Origin: an uncultured Pelagibacteraceae bacterium
GTDB taxonomy: Bacteria > Pseudomonadota > Alphaproteobacteria > Pelagibacterales > Pelagibacteraceae
Direction of reading: 5' to 3'
Length of the DNA stretch: 64,000 nucleotides
NCBI GenBank assembly: GCA_902622545.1
Contig: CACNQD010000001.1
Coordinates: 124,001-188,000, forward strand
A program made the translations under genes and the position numbers. The notes below the pieces were generated by a model. That model made no database searches. It saw nothing but the letters and a program-made list of their open reading frames with translations, and was not told the origin of the DNA. Positions 1-10,299 of the stretch are shown in pieces. The stretch's first letter is position 1. Each line of letters opens with the position of its first letter.

Positions 1-672
1 TAAATTAGCAAATTTTTTTCCATTTTCAGTTGGCACCATTTTATCAAGTGCTCCAAAAATAAGGATTGTTGGACACTCAATACTTGTCGATGCATCTTTT
101 CCGTTTTTATAATTATTACAAGCTTTAAGATCTACAGATAAAATTTCCTTAACTTCTCTTGATGAGTTGATAATTTTTTCTACCGGGTTTCCGCCAATAA
201 ATTTTTTTGATCCCTCGTAACCCCATTTCATCATCAGATGAACTGCTTTTTTATCGCCAGACTCTGCTAAATCAATCAAATCTTGATTGACTGGCATTTT
301 ATAAGACCCAGCCAACAATACTAATTTAGAAATATGTTTTTTATATTTTGAACCATATTCTATCGCCTCAAGGCACCCTTGCGAATGACCAATTATTGAT
401 ACTTTTTCAACATTTATTTCATTTCTTACATTTTCTAACCAGTCTGCAATTTTTTCTATGCTCGTTAGACATGGGCCATCTGATTTTCCATGGCCAGGTA
501 AATCGATTGCTAAAATATTAAAATTTTTGTTTGACAAATACTGTTCGGTTAATGACCAAACAATATGCGTTAACCCACTACCATGAAGCAAAAAAATTGT
601 TTCTTTATTTTTGTCAAAATCTTTACCTGCATCGGAGGCAAAGACCTGCTTATTATCTACTTTAAGAATCAA
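1..672 (-). CDS. alpha/beta hydrolase, truncated at the window edge
   Basis: The first 224 residues of an alpha/beta-fold hydrolase; the C-terminus, including the expected catalytic His, lies beyond the left edge. HGSG (residues 30-33) is the oxyanion loop and GHSQG (95-99) the nucleophile elbow with Ser97. GALDKMVP near residue 210 carries the probable acid residue. I chose the TTG start at 672 because it overlaps the TGA stop of the upstream ligase (TTGA), a typical coupling arrangement. It is the last visible gene of a long minus-strand array behind an acyl-CoA dehydrogenase and an acyl-CoA ligase, so a role as a thioesterase or ester hydrolase in the same pathway is possible. The substrate cannot be read from the sequence. 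Confidence 0.8.
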   Translation of the reverse strand, partial: MILKVDNKQVFASDAGKDFDKNKETIFLLHGSGLTHIVWSLTEQYLSNKNFNILAIDLPGHGKSDGPCLTSIEKIADWLENVRNEINVEKVSIIGHSQGCLEAIEYGSKYKKHISKLVLLAGSYKMPVNQDLIDLAESGDKKAVHLMMKWGYEGSKKFIGGNPVEKIINSSREVKEILSVDLKACNNYKNGKDASTSIECPTILIFGALDKMVPTENGKKFANL

Positions 673-2297
673 GTAAGTTCCTTGGCTTTTTTTCTTAGCT
701 CAAATTTTTGAATTTTTCCTGTTGAAGTTTTTGGTAATTCACAAAATGCTACTTTTTTTGGTATTTTAAAACCAGCTAGAGTCTCTCTACAAAAATCAAT
801 TAATTCTTTTTCTGATACATCTTTATCTTGCACTTTCTCAATAAATGCACAAGGAACCTCTCCCCATTTTTCATCCGGTTTTGCAACTACTGCAGCTATC
901 GAAACAGATGGATGTTTTGCTAAGGTATTTTCAATTTCTATAGATGAAATATTTTCTCCTCCTGAAATAATTATATCCTTAGATCTATCTTTAATTTTAA
1001 TATATCCATCAGGATTAACTACAGCCAAATCCCCAGAGTGAAACCAACCATGTGACATTGCTTTATCTGTTGCATCTTTATCTTTAAAGTAACCTTTCAT
1101 AACTACGTTACCTTTAATCATTATCTCACCAATGGTTTTTGCATCTTTAGGAACAGGTTTCATAGACTCGGGGTCCATTACCATTACATCCTCTGTATTA
1201 GGATATCTAACACCTTGTCTTGCTTTAATCTCATTTTTCTTGTCTTCATCAAAAGAATTCCAATTCTCATTCCATGCACATTGTAAAATATGTCCGTATG
1301 TTTCTGTTAGTCCATAAACATGCATTACTTCAAAACCAAGTGATTCCATTTTTTTAAATATAATACTTGGTGGTGGTGCCCCAGCTGTAAGAACATAAAC
1401 CTTATGTGTAAGTTTTTTTCTATCACTTTCTGATGCACCAGTTATCATATTTAATACTATTGGTGCTCCACCAAAATGTGTAATTTCATGCTTAATAATT
1501 AACTCAAAGATTTTTTTTATATCAATGGCTCTTAAACAAATTGTTCTGCCGTTTAGCATCGGGATTGTCCAGGGATATCCCCAACCATTACAGTGAAACA
1601 TTGGTACGACTGTTAAAAAATTTAATCTATTTGGCATGTTCCATGCAATTGCACTTCCTGTAGACATTAAATAAGAACCTCTATGATGATACACAACTCC
1701 TTTTGGATTTCCTGTCGTGCCTGAAGTATAACTTAAAGATATTGCTTGCCATTCATCTTTTGGTCTCTTCCAGATGAATGTTTCATCACCAGTATTCAGG
1801 AATTCTTCATATTCTTTTTCGCCAATTTTTTTTAATAAAGATTGGTCAGCAAATTTATCATGAATATCAATTATTAAAGGTTTATTTTTGGATAATTCCA
1901 ATGCTTTTTTTAAAACTGAATGTAGTTGTCGATCAACAATTAATACTTTTGCTTCGCTATGATCAATAATATATGCAACTGTCTTAGCATCTAATCTTGT
2001 GTTTATAGTATTTAGAACTGCTCCAGTCATTGGTACAGAATAATGTGCCTCAAAAATTTCAGGTGTATTAAAAGCCATGACTGAAACTGTATCCCCCTCC
2101 TTAATACCAATTTTTTCAAGTGCACTCGCAAATTTGATGCATCTCTTATAAATTTGTTCCCAGGTGTAAGACCTATCTTCATAAATTAAAGCTTCATAAT
2201 CTGGATAGATATCTTTTGCTCTTTCGAGGAAACTTAATGGAGTTAATGGAACAAAATTTGCGTTATTTTTGTCTAAGTTATTATCGTAATGACTCAT
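669..2297 (-). CDS. acyl-CoA ligase (AMP-binding), DmdB-like
   Basis: A 542-residue ANL-superfamily ligase that forms an acyl-adenylate and then an acyl-CoA thioester. Visible motifs are the P-loop YTSGTTGNPKG (about residue 192), YGLTE, the HSGDLAV hinge region, KDIIISGGENIS, and the C-terminal catalytic Lys in TSTGKIQK. Length fits medium-chain acyl-CoA or methylmercaptopropionate-CoA ligases. It begins one base after the stop of a 588-residue acyl-CoA dehydrogenase. In marine alphaproteobacteria such pairs act on 3-methylmercaptopropionate from DMSP (DmdB then DmdC). That substrate is inferred from neighbour and size only; a general fatty acyl-CoA synthetase is the alternative. The GGEN segment precedes the flexible C-terminal domain, and no key residue appears lost. 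Confidence 0.9.
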   Translation of the reverse strand: MSHYDNNLDKNNANFVPLTPLSFLERAKDIYPDYEALIYEDRSYTWEQIYKRCIKFASALEKIGIKEGDTVSVMAFNTPEIFEAHYSVPMTGAVLNTINTRLDAKTVAYIIDHSEAKVLIVDRQLHSVLKKALELSKNKPLIIDIHDKFADQSLLKKIGEKEYEEFLNTGDETFIWKRPKDEWQAISLSYTSGTTGNPKGVVYHHRGSYLMSTGSAIAWNMPNRLNFLTVVPMFHCNGWGYPWTIPMLNGRTICLRAIDIKKIFELIIKHEITHFGGAPIVLNMITGASESDRKKLTHKVYVLTAGAPPPSIIFKKMESLGFEVMHVYGLTETYGHILQCAWNENWNSFDEDKKNEIKARQGVRYPNTEDVMVMDPESMKPVPKDAKTIGEIMIKGNVVMKGYFKDKDATDKAMSHGWFHSGDLAVVNPDGYIKIKDRSKDIIISGGENISSIEIENTLAKHPSVSIAAVVAKPDEKWGEVPCAFIEKVQDKDVSEKELIDFCRETLAGFKIPKKVAFCELPKTSTGKIQKFELRKKAKELT

Positions 2298-2298
2298 T

Positions 2299-4065
2299 TC
2301 AGTTAAAATTAAAATTCATAATATTTGAACTTCCTGAAATAGCAGATTTATAGTGTTGTTCAGCCCTAGGTAATACTTTTTCAAAATAAAATTTAGCAGT
2401 ATTTATTTTGTCATCATAGAATTTCTTATTTTCTTCGTAATCTTTAAAACTTACTTGAAGTGTTTTAATCCAAGCAAAGGCCAAAGAAATATAACCAAGT
2501 GTTTTCAAATAATCATTTGCTGCTGCGCTTACATCATCTCTATTAGTCTCAGATCTATCAATTGTCCATTCACTGAATTTTTTAAGGATTTCTAGATAAT
2601 TATTAAATTCTTTAACAAACGGTTTAATTTTTTCGTTATTTGAATTAGTTTCAGATTTAATAAGATCTAAGAATTTATTAATTATGTTTCCATTTTTATT
2701 TGATAATTTTCTAAAAACTAAATCAGCAGCCTGCACTGAATTGGTCCCTTCGTAAATAGGTGTTATTCTATTATCTCTGTATAATTGCTCTATACCTTGA
2801 TCTTTTGTATACCCGTATCCTCCATATATTTGCATTGCATCACTAGTAATTTCCATACCTAAATCTGAAAATAAAGATTTTACAACTGGTGTCATTAATG
2901 AAACCATATCTGAAGCATCTTGTTTAATTTTCTGATCACTATGATTCAAGCTAACTTCAGTTTGTTGTGACAACCAAAAACACAATGCTCTTTCTCCCTC
3001 AATTATTGATTTCATGTTTAATAATGATTTTCTTATATCTGCATGTTCAATAATTAAATCTGCATTTCCATTTTGAGATTTGTTATTATTGCTTTTACCT
3101 TGTTTTCTCTCTTTAGCATAACTTAATGAATTCTGGTAAGCGATTTCTGAAATCCCTAAACCTTGAATTCCAACGACAATTCTCTCTAGGTTCATCATAG
3201 TAAACATTTGACTTAATCCTTTATTTTTAGGACCAATCATAAATCCAGTTGCGTCATCAAAATTTAAAACACAAGTTGCTGAACCTTTGATGCCCATTTT
3301 TGTTTCTATAGATCCTGTTGAAATTCCATTTCTTGCACCAATTGTTCCATCATTTTTTACAACAAATTTTGGAACTAAAAATAAACTTATTCCTTTAGTT
3401 CCTTTAGGTGAGTCTGTTGCTCTCGCAATTACTAAATGGATTATATTTTCAGTAAGATCATGGTCTCCAGATGTAATAAATATTTTTTGACCTGTAATTT
3501 TATAAGTTCCATCTTGTTGTTCTACTGCTTTTGTTTTTAATAAACCTAAATCTGTTCCACAGACTGGCTCTGTTAAACACATTGTACCACTCCATTTACC
3601 CTCAACCATTTTGGGAAGATATTTATCTTTAATTTCATCTGAGGCGTGATGATGAATACAGTTATAAGCACCGAGAGTTAATTCACTATAAAGTTTAAAC
3701 GCCAAACTAGCAGATGATATCATCTCATCAAAAAAAGCACTAACAGTTCTAGGCATTCCCTGTCCACCATATTTTGGATCGCAGGATAATGAAGTCCATC
3801 CATCCTCGATATATTTTTGATAAACTTCTTTATATCCAGGCGGTGTTCTTACTACGCCATTTTCTAGAACTGCAGGATTATCGTCTCCAGCTTTTGCAAG
3901 TGGTAAAATTAAATTTTCATTTATTTTTGCTGCTTCTTCTAAAATGTTTTTAACGAGATCTGGACTGACTTCTTTATACTTTTCTAAGTCATTATAATTT
4001 TTATTGTCTCTTAATTTCTCAAAAAGAAACATCATATCTTCAACAGGTGCTGTATAAGTTGTCAT
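2299..4065 (-). CDS. acyl-CoA dehydrogenase, DmdC-like
   Basis: An FAD flavoprotein of 588 residues that introduces an alpha-beta double bond into an acyl-CoA. It is about 200 residues longer than classical short-chain dehydrogenases and has the C-terminal extension seen in the DmdC-type subfamily. Motifs: MCLTEPVCGTDLG (FAD/substrate binding, about residue 162), KIFITSGDHD, and QIYGGYGYTKDQGIEQLYRD followed by ITPIYEGTNSVQ, which holds the catalytic Glu. The N-terminus YTAPVEDMMFLF is typical of this long subfamily. The gene sits 33 bases behind leuB and one base ahead of the ligase. 3-Methylmercaptopropionyl-CoA is a plausible substrate, but a general acyl-CoA cannot be excluded. Confidence 0.9.
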   Translation of the reverse strand: MTTYTAPVEDMMFLFEKLRDNKNYNDLEKYKEVSPDLVKNILEEAAKINENLILPLAKAGDDNPAVLENGVVRTPPGYKEVYQKYIEDGWTSLSCDPKYGGQGMPRTVSAFFDEMISSASLAFKLYSELTLGAYNCIHHHASDEIKDKYLPKMVEGKWSGTMCLTEPVCGTDLGLLKTKAVEQQDGTYKITGQKIFITSGDHDLTENIIHLVIARATDSPKGTKGISLFLVPKFVVKNDGTIGARNGISTGSIETKMGIKGSATCVLNFDDATGFMIGPKNKGLSQMFTMMNLERIVVGIQGLGISEIAYQNSLSYAKERKQGKSNNNKSQNGNADLIIEHADIRKSLLNMKSIIEGERALCFWLSQQTEVSLNHSDQKIKQDASDMVSLMTPVVKSLFSDLGMEITSDAMQIYGGYGYTKDQGIEQLYRDNRITPIYEGTNSVQAADLVFRKLSNKNGNIINKFLDLIKSETNSNNEKIKPFVKEFNNYLEILKKFSEWTIDRSETNRDDVSAAANDYLKTLGYISLAFAWIKTLQVSFKDYEENKKFYDDKINTAKFYFEKVLPRAEQHYKSAISGSSNIMNFNFN

Positions 4066-4098
4066 TTTTTTTACTATACTTAAATTAAGATAATTTAA

Positions 4099-5208
4099 TT
4101 ATTTTTGCAAACACGCAATAATCGCATCCCCCATCATAGAGGTGGAAACTTCTTTTTTTCCTTTAGAAACAATGTCTTTTGTCCTTAATCCATCGTCTAA
4201 AACTTTCTGAACTGCATTGTCCAATTCAGTGGACTCTTTATCTAAGTTTAAAGAATATTTTAAAGCCATTGAAAAACTTAAAATTGTTGCAATTGGATTA
4301 GCAATACCTCTGCCTGCGATATCTGGAGCAGAACCATGCACAGGTTCATACATTGATCTTAAATTTCCATCTTTATCTTTTGCACCAAGTGAGGCTGAAG
4401 GTAGTAATCCTAATGAACCTGTAAGCATTGCTGCTTCATCAGAAAGTATATCTCCAAACAAATTATCAGTTACTATTACATCGAATTGTTTTGGATTTCT
4501 TAATAACTGCATAGCACAGTTATCCGCAAGCATGTGTTCTAAATTTACGTCTTTATAGTCTTTTTTGTGAAGAGTTGTTACCTCCTCTTTCCACAGTTGA
4601 CCAGCTTCCATAACATTTGATTTTTCACAAGAAGTAACTTTATTATTTCTTTTTTTGGCTAATTCAAAAGCAACTCTTGCAACTCTTTCAATTTCTTTGG
4701 ATGTATATGTATGAGTATTAATTCCTTTTCTTTCTCCATTATCGATGGGCTTTATACCTCTTGGTTCACCAAAATAAATTCCTCCAGTCAATTCCCTTAC
4801 AATCATTATATCAAGTCCTGATACTATTTCGGGTTTTAAACTAGAAGCCTCAACTAACTGTTTAAAACAAATAGCAGGTCTTAAATTTGCAAAAAGTTTA
4901 AGTTCTTTTCTTAATTTTAGTAATGCTCTTTCTGGTTTTTTAGAAAAATCTAAGTTATCCCATTTAGGGCCTCCTACAGCGCCTAAAATTACTGCTTCAC
5001 ATTCTAAGGCTTTAAAAAATACTTCGTCGGTAATGGGAGTTTTAAATTTATCATACGCAGCCCCACCTACTAAATCTTGATCTACTTCGAAATCAAGCGA
5101 TCTATTTTTATTAAACCATTCAATTATTTTTTTTACCTCTTTGATTACTTCAGGACCAATACCATCCCCAGGTAAAAGTAAAATTTTTCTTTTTTTTACT
5201 TTAATCAT
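4099..5208 (-). CDS. leuB: 3-isopropylmalate dehydrogenase
   Basis: Catalyses the NAD-dependent oxidative decarboxylation of 3-isopropylmalate to 2-oxoisocaproate, the third step of leucine synthesis. The 369 residues match the usual length. Seen: [11 protein letters not shown] at the N-terminus, the substrate-binding arginines in [14 protein letters not shown], the metal-site signature [14 protein letters not shown] and the NAD-loop motif [18 protein letters not shown]. Its ATG start lies inside the last codons of leuD (8-base overlap), so leuC, leuD and leuB are translated from one message. No leader-peptide attenuator is visible, because the leu genes follow ribosomal protein genes rather than their own promoter region. 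Confidence 0.97.
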   Translation of the reverse strand: MIKVKKRKILLLPGDGIGPEVIKEVKKIIEWFNKNRSLDFEVDQDLVGGAAYDKFKTPITDEVFFKALECEAVILGAVGGPKWDNLDFSKKPERALLKLRKELKLFANLRPAICFKQLVEASSLKPEIVSGLDIMIVRELTGGIYFGEPRGIKPIDNGERKGINTHTYTSKEIERVARVAFELAKKRNNKVTSCEKSNVMEAGQLWKEEVTTLHKKDYKDVNLEHMLADNCAMQLLRNPKQFDVIVTDNLFGDILSDEAAMLTGSLGLLPSASLGAKDKDGNLRSMYEPVHGSAPDIAGRGIANPIATILSFSMALKYSLNLDKESTELDNAVQKVLDDGLRTKDIVSKGKKEVSTSMMGDAIIACLQK

Positions 5209-5806
5209 TAAAAATCCAAGGCTTCGATGACTTTATTTTGCTTTCATAAGCTGAAATCTTTGAAGACTGGGCTAACGAAAGAGAGATATCATCTAAACCT
5301 TCTAGAAGGCATTTTTTTTTAAATTCATCAATTTCAAACTTAATTTCATTATTCCCAAATTTTATAGACTGGTCCTCCAAGTTTATAGATATTTCTTCTT
5401 TCCTTGTAGAATATTCAGATAATTCTTTTATTACTTCCTCTTTGATAGTTATTGGTAAGATGCCATTTTTGAAACAATTATTGTAAAATATATCTGCATA
5501 ACTAGAACTTATTACACAAGTAATACCAAAGTCTAAAAGTGCCCAAGGTGCATGTTCTCTCGATGAGCCACATCCAAAATTTTTACCAGTGATTAATATT
5601 TTTGATTGATTGTAAGGTTCATTATTTAGAACAAAGTCAGAAATTTCTTTACCTTCATCATCATATCTCATCTCGAAAAAAAGATTTTTTCCTAAACCTG
5701 TCCTTTTAATAGTTTTTAAAAATTGTTTAGGAATTATCATATCCGTATCGATATTAACTATTGGTATGTATGCAGGAATGCTTTTTAATTTATTAAACTT
5801 TTTCAT
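5201..5806 (-). CDS. leuD: 3-isopropylmalate dehydratase small subunit
   Basis: Small (swivel-domain) subunit of isopropylmalate isomerase, which with LeuC interconverts 2- and 3-isopropylmalate in the cytoplasm. It has 201 residues, the normal size. The signature [17 protein letters not shown] (about residues 74-90) forms the substrate-contact loop of the swivel domain. Its ATG shares one base with the leuC stop codon (TAATG), and its own end overlaps leuB by 8 bases, so stoichiometric coupled translation with LeuC is likely. Confidence 0.97.
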   Translation of the reverse strand: MKKFNKLKSIPAYIPIVNIDTDMIIPKQFLKTIKRTGLGKNLFFEMRYDDEGKEISDFVLNNEPYNQSKILITGKNFGCGSSREHAPWALLDFGITCVISSSYADIFYNNCFKNGILPITIKEEVIKELSEYSTRKEEISINLEDQSIKFGNNEIKFEIDEFKKKCLLEGLDDISLSLAQSSKISAYESKIKSSKPWIFND

Positions 5807-7209
5807 TAATGTTTATACTTTCTTACATCATCAAAATTTCCAGAAATTGCTGCAGCTGCTGCCATAGCTGGGCTAACTAAATGTGTTCTACCACCTCTAC
5901 CCTGTCTACCCTCAAAATTTCTGTTAGATGTCGATGCGCATCTTTCCTCTGGTTTAAGTTTATCAGCATTCATTGCTAAACACATGGAACATCCCGGTTC
6001 TCTCCACTCAAATCCAGAATTTAAAAATATTTTATCTAAACCCTCTTGTTCAGCTTGTTCTTTTACTAACCCTGATCCTGGAACGACCATGGCTTTTACA
6101 TGAGATGCAATTTTCTTATCCTTTAGAATTTTTGCAGCATCTCTTAAATCTTCAATTCTACCATTTGTACAGCTACCTATGAAAACTTTGTCAATTTTTA
6201 TATCTTTAATTAATGTATTTGGTTTAAGACCCATATATTTTAAAGATCTTTCAATCGAGTTTCTTCTGTCATTATCTTTTTCATCAGACGGATTAGGGAC
6301 TTTTCCATCTATTGTAATAACATCTTGTGGTGATGTACCCCAAGTAACCATTGGCTGTATGTCTTCTCCTTTAAGTGTAACTTCTTTATCAAAATTAGCG
6401 TTATTATCTGAATTAAGTTTACTCCAATATTCAACAGCTTTATCCCAGATTTCATTTTTTGGTGCCATCGGTTTACCTTTTAAATATTTAAATATCTTCT
6501 CGTCAGGAGCTATCAATCCTGCTCTTGCACCGCCTTCGATTGTCATGTTGCAAATTGTCATTCTATTTTCCACTGTCAATGATGAGATAACATCTCCAGC
6601 ATATTCAATGACATAACCTGTACCGCCAGCAGTTCCAATTTTTCCTATTATTTGTAAAATTACATCTTTAGATGTTACTCCGATTGGTAATTTACCATTA
6701 ACGCTTATTCTTAAATTTTTTGATTTTTTTTGAACTAACGTTTGGGTTGCCAATACATGCTCAACTTCTGAAGTACCTATTCCAAAAGCTAATGCGCCAA
6801 AAGCTCCATGGGTTGCTGTGTGACTATCTCCACAAACAATTATGTTCCCAGGCTGTGTAAATCCTTGCTCTGGCCCAATAATATGTACTATACCCTGTCT
6901 TTTGTCAGACATTCCAAAAAGTTTAATTCCAAACTCCTTACAATTCCTACCTAGTGTATCAACTTGGATTTTAGACTCCTCATCTGCAATACCTTTAGAT
7001 CTATCTGTAGTTGGAACATTATGATCTGCAACAGCAAGTGTTAATTCGGGATTTCTAACTTTCCTGTTAGAATTTCTTAAACCTTCAAAAGCTTGGGGAC
7101 TAGTAACCTCATGTATTAAATGTCTATCGACAAATAACAGAGATGTACCATCTTCTTGCTGATGTACTAAATGTTCTTCCCAGATTTTATCGTATAAAGT
7201 TTTTGACAT
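5806..7209 (-). CDS. leuC: 3-isopropylmalate dehydratase large subunit
   Basis: Large, iron-sulfur-carrying subunit of isopropylmalate isomerase (aconitase family, 467 residues). The three [4Fe-4S] ligand cysteines are visible in FIGSCTNGR and in [10 protein letters not shown]. The N-terminal [15 protein letters not shown] and [20 protein letters not shown] motifs are typical. It is 16 bases downstream of rplS on the same strand, so leucine biosynthesis is physically joined to a translation operon (rpsP-trmD-rplS). Whether an internal promoter exists cannot be told from the short gap. Confidence 0.97.
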   Translation of the reverse strand: MSKTLYDKIWEEHLVHQQEDGTSLLFVDRHLIHEVTSPQAFEGLRNSNRKVRNPELTLAVADHNVPTTDRSKGIADEESKIQVDTLGRNCKEFGIKLFGMSDKRQGIVHIIGPEQGFTQPGNIIVCGDSHTATHGAFGALAFGIGTSEVEHVLATQTLVQKKSKNLRISVNGKLPIGVTSKDVILQIIGKIGTAGGTGYVIEYAGDVISSLTVENRMTICNMTIEGGARAGLIAPDEKIFKYLKGKPMAPKNEIWDKAVEYWSKLNSDNNANFDKEVTLKGEDIQPMVTWGTSPQDVITIDGKVPNPSDEKDNDRRNSIERSLKYMGLKPNTLIKDIKIDKVFIGSCTNGRIEDLRDAAKILKDKKIASHVKAMVVPGSGLVKEQAEQEGLDKIFLNSGFEWREPGCSMCLAMNADKLKPEERCASTSNRNFEGRQGRGGRTHLVSPAMAAAAAISGNFDDVRKYKH

Positions 7210-7225
7210 TTAAAAAAGTTTAATT

Positions 7226-7750
7226 TTATTTAGCCTTTTTAGTGCTATCTTCTTTAAGACTCTCATCTTTTTTTAAAGACGGAGATTTATCATCCTCAGG
7301 AGTTTCTACTTTATCATCTTTTGTTGTCTGTTTAACAACATTTTCCTCTGTTACTCCCTCAGGTTTTGTCTCTATATCAATACCGATTTTCTTTTTAATT
7401 TTTTCAGCAATTTTTGCTGATTTCCCTGTTCTGTCTCTTAAGTAGTATAATTTAGCTCTTCTTACTTTTCCAGATCTTATGACTTTAATAGTATCAACAA
7501 TTGGACTAAAGAGTGCAAATGTTCTTTCAACTCCTTCGCCAAATGATATTTTTCTTACGGTAAATGAAGAGTTAATGTCTCTATTTTTTTTTGCTATACA
7601 AACGCCCTCAAAATATTGAATTCTTTCTCTCTTTCCTTCTGTAATTCTAACACCAACTTTAATAATATCTCCAGGAAAGAAATCTGGTAATTTTTTTTCT
7701 GCTGAGATTTTCTTTACGTTCTCTCTATTTATTTCTTCAATATTTTTCAT
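7226..7750 (-). CDS. rplS: 50S ribosomal protein bL19 with a charged C-terminal tail
   Basis: bL19 binds 23S rRNA at the subunit interface. The core contains [25 protein letters not shown] and a C-terminal core ending near [16 protein letters not shown] prefer the ATG at 7750 (174 residues) to a TTG five codons upstream, because the ATG gives the usual bL19 N-terminus. Standard bL19 has about 115 residues; here roughly 55 extra residues rich in Lys, Glu, Asp, Ser and Thr follow the core. The tail is low-complexity and presumably disordered. The gene lies just after trmD. Confidence 0.95.
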   Translation of the reverse strand: MKNIEEINRENVKKISAEKKLPDFFPGDIIKVGVRITEGKRERIQYFEGVCIAKKNRDINSSFTVRKISFGEGVERTFALFSPIVDTIKVIRSGKVRRAKLYYLRDRTGKSAKIAEKIKKKIGIDIETKPEGVTEENVVKQTTKDDKVETPEDDKSPSLKKDESLKEDSTKKAK

Positions 7751-7766
7751 TTGTATGTTTATCAAT

Positions 7767-8453
7767 TTAATTCTTTTTATATTTTTGCCACAAGTCTGGT
7801 CTTCGGTGGCGTGTTATAGCCTCTGATTGAGATAAACGCCAGTCTTTAATTTTGCTATGATCTCCTGATAAAAGCACCTCAGGAACTGGTGTTTTTTCCC
7901 ATATTTGTGGTTTTGTATACTGAGGATACTCCAATAAACCATTTTCAAAACTTTCGTCTTTGTACGAATTTTCATTTCCTAGAACACCCGGCACAAGTCT
8001 TAATATGCTATCCAAAATTACGTATGCAGCTGTCTCACCACCTGACAAAATGTAGTCCCCAATACTTATCTCTTCAATACCTCTAGACTCTATGACTCTT
8101 TGGTCAATTCCTTCAAAATGACCACAAAGAATATTTATTTTTTTTTCGTTCAAAAATTTTTTTGCTTTATTTTGGTCAAAAGTCTTTCCTTTAGGTGTTA
8201 AATAAATAATTTTTTCATTTTTTTTTAAATTTTGATCTAGTGCTTTTGCAACTACATCAGGTTTTAAAACCATTCCTTCACCACCTCCGTATGGAGTATC
8301 ATCTACTGTTTTATGCTTATCCTTTGCGTAGTCTCTAATATTGATTACATCCAACTTCCACAAACTTTTCTCAATTGCTCTTCCATAGATACCTTTGCTT
8401 AGAATTCCTGGAAAAAAGTCTGGATATAAAGTGAATATTTTTACTTGAAACAT
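7767..8453 (-). CDS. trmD: tRNA (guanine-N1)-methyltransferase
   Basis: TrmD methylates G37 of tRNAs that have G at position 36 (Leu, Pro and Arg types) and prevents frameshifting. It has 228 residues, a normal length. The SPOUT trefoil-knot motifs are visible: [16 protein letters not shown] near residue 50, [14 protein letters not shown], and [16 protein letters not shown]. The C-terminal domain carries [11 protein letters not shown] and RHRRPDLW. Its ATG shares one base with the rpsP stop (TAATG), leaving no room for rimM, which separates rpsP and trmD in many bacteria. Confidence 0.97.
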   Translation of the reverse strand: MFQVKIFTLYPDFFPGILSKGIYGRAIEKSLWKLDVINIRDYAKDKHKTVDDTPYGGGEGMVLKPDVVAKALDQNLKKNEKIIYLTPKGKTFDQNKAKKFLNEKKINILCGHFEGIDQRVIESRGIEEISIGDYILSGGETAAYVILDSILRLVPGVLGNENSYKDESFENGLLEYPQYTKPQIWEKTPVPEVLLSGDHSKIKDWRLSQSEAITRHRRPDLWQKYKKN

Positions 8454-8914
8454 TATTTTTTATTTTCCTCTGCCTTTGGAGCATCTTTTGGAGCATCAGC
8501 TTTTTTCTCTTCTGCCTTTGGAGCATCTTTTGGAGCTTCAGCTTTTTTCTCTTCTGCCTTTGGAGCATCAGCTTTTTTATCCTCTTTTTTTTCAGCACCT
8601 GCGTCTTGTTTTTTTCTATCTTTTTTTGGAATAGCCTTGTTGGGATTATTACCAGCTGCAGGCATTTCAATTAATTTATTCTCCCCTAAAATTCTTGCAA
8701 CTCTAGTAGTTGGTTTTGCTCCTTGACTTAACCAATATTTAATTCTCTCGGATTCAAGACCTACTCTATCTTTTTTGTCTTTTGGTAACAGTGGATTGAA
8801 ATATCCTAGTTTTTCTATAAATCTTCCATCTCTTGGAAATCTGCTGTCTGCTACAACTATCTTATATACTGGTCTTTTTTTTGTACCGCCCATTGATAAT
8901 CTAAGTTTTAACAT
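8453..8914 (-). CDS. rpsP: 30S ribosomal protein bS16 with a repetitive tail
   Basis: bS16 helps fold the 5' domain of 16S rRNA. The core, residues 1 to about 85, has the expected [20 protein letters not shown] start, [20 protein letters not shown] and the [12 protein letters not shown] helix. Family members usually have 80-110 residues. This one has 153, because of a Lys/Ala/Glu/Asp/Pro-rich tail built from 14-residue repeats of the [14 protein letters not shown] type. An AAGGAG ribosome-binding site lies at 8920-8925, 5 bases from the ATG. The gene begins an rpsP-trmD-rplS block 13 bases behind ffh. Confidence 0.96.
   Translation of the reverse strand: MLKLRLSMGGTKKRPVYKIVVADSRFPRDGRFIEKLGYFNPLLPKDKKDRVGLESERIKYWLSQGAKPTTRVARILGENKLIEMPAAGNNPNKAIPKKDRKKQDAGAEKKEDKKADAPKAEEKKAEAPKDAPKAEEKKADAPKDAPKAEENKK
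8469..8582 (-). repeat. 42-bp tandem repeat in the rpsP 3' end
   Basis: Two full copies (8469-8510 and 8511-8552) and a 30-base partial third copy (8553-8582) of a 42-base unit that begins TCTGCCTTTGGAGCATC on the plus strand. The first two copies differ at one base (gcatcagc versus gcttcagc). The unit length is a multiple of three, so copies add 14 residues to the bS16 tail without changing frame. Such near-identity suggests recent slippage or unequal exchange, and copy number may vary between strains. Confidence 0.9.
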
Positions 8915-8927
8915 TTTTTCTCCTTTA

Positions 8928-10286
8928 TTATTTTAATTGATTGAAGAGTTCTGGTGGCAATCCTTTATCCATTAACCCTTTTGTGTTTCCTTTTGACATT
9001 TTTTTCATCATGTCAGACATCATTTTAAATTGTTTTAACAATTTATTGATAGTGGCAATATCTGTACCAGAGCCATTAGCAATTCTTTTTTTTCTTGATC
9101 CATTTATTATTTTAGGATTATCTCTTTCTTGTTTTGTCATTGACAATATTACTGCCTCATTTTGAGTTATAATTTTTTCATCAACTCCTGCTTGATCCAT
9201 TTGTGATTTTAATTTTGAGACACCTGGTAAAAAAGACATTACTCCCTCTATACCACCCATTTTTTTCATTTGTCTTAATTGTGTTAAATAATCATCTAGT
9301 GAAAATTGTCCTTTTTTTAAAGTTTCTTCAGCTTCTTTTAATTTTTCTTCGTCGATGTCTTGTGCTGCTTTCTCAACTAGGGAAACGATATCTCCCATAC
9401 CTAAAATTCTATTTGCAATCCTGTCAGGGTGAAAAATTTCTAGATTTTCAATTTTTTCTCCTATTCCTAAAAATTTGATTGGCACATTAGCAACATGTTT
9501 CATACTAAGTGCTGCACCACCTCTTCCATCTCCATCAGCACGTGTTAAAATTATTCCTGTAAGTTTTACTGTATTTCCAAATTCCTTTGCCACATTAGCA
9601 GCTACTTGACCAGTAAGTGAATCAGCGACCAGTATTGTTTCAGTTGGTTTTATGACTTCCTCTATTTGTTTTATTTCACTCATCATCTGTAAATCGATTT
9701 GTGTTCTTCCAGCGGTATCAAAAATAATAACATCTGAGCCATTAAGGTTTGCAGCCGTTAAGGCTCTTCTGCAAATATCCGTGGGTGTTTGACCTTCTAT
9801 TATTGGCAGTGTTTGAATATTATTTTGCTCACCAAGAACTTTTAATTGGTCTTGAGCAGCAGGACGATAGATATCTAAACTTGCCATCATGATCTTTTTT
9901 TTGTTATTTTTTTCTAAAAATTTAGATAATTTTGCGGTACTAGTTGTCTTACCAGATCCTTGGAGTCCTACCATCATAATTGAAATTGGTGGATTAGATT
10001 TTAAATTAATTTCTTGATTTTTATCACCTAAGAAATTTACAAGCTCGTCATAGACAATTTTTACAACCATCTGCCCAGGAGCTGTTGATCTTAGAATTTC
10101 TTTCCCTAAAACTTTCGGTTTAACATTATTAATAAATTCTTTTGCGACGTCTAAAGAAACATCTGCTTCTAATAGAGCTTGTCTTATTAATCTTAAACCA
10201 TCATCAACCTGACCTTCATCAAGTGATGGTGATTTTTTAAATTTTTCGAGTATACCCTCGAATTTATTTGTTAAATTTTCAAACAT
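8928..10286 (-). CDS. ffh: signal recognition particle protein
   Basis: Ffh is the GTPase that with SRP RNA binds signal sequences of nascent membrane proteins and delivers them to FtsY. It has 452 residues, a normal length. N domain at 1-90; G domain with P-loop [14 protein letters not shown] (about residue 107), [20 protein letters not shown] and [14 protein letters not shown]-terminal M domain with Met-rich segments ending [18 protein letters not shown]. The RNA-binding motif is [14 protein letters not shown]. It is the first gene of the minus-strand array and is divergent from dapF-ftsY, so both SRP partners lie within 2 kb. Its 5' leader holds the structured RNA candidate at 10300-10390. 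Confidence 0.97.
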   Translation of the reverse strand: MFENLTNKFEGILEKFKKSPSLDEGQVDDGLRLIRQALLEADVSLDVAKEFINNVKPKVLGKEILRSTAPGQMVVKIVYDELVNFLGDKNQEINLKSNPPISIMMVGLQGSGKTTSTAKLSKFLEKNNKKKIMMASLDIYRPAAQDQLKVLGEQNNIQTLPIIEGQTPTDICRRALTAANLNGSDVIIFDTAGRTQIDLQMMSEIKQIEEVIKPTETILVADSLTGQVAANVAKEFGNTVKLTGIILTRADGDGRGGAALSMKHVANVPIKFLGIGEKIENLEIFHPDRIANRILGMGDIVSLVEKAAQDIDEEKLKEAEETLKKGQFSLDDYLTQLRQMKKMGGIEGVMSFLPGVSKLKSQMDQAGVDEKIITQNEAVILSMTKQERDNPKIINGSRKKRIANGSGTDIATINKLLKQFKMMSDMMKKMSKGNTKGLMDKGLPPELFNQLK

Positions 10287-10299
10287 ATTTTAATCCAGC

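Noticed and set aside
8371-8726. Lys/Gln-rich and Phe/Ala/Ser-rich open frames around the rpsP tail
   Set aside because: They are other-frame readings of the 42-bp repeats; trmD and rpsP explain the DNA.
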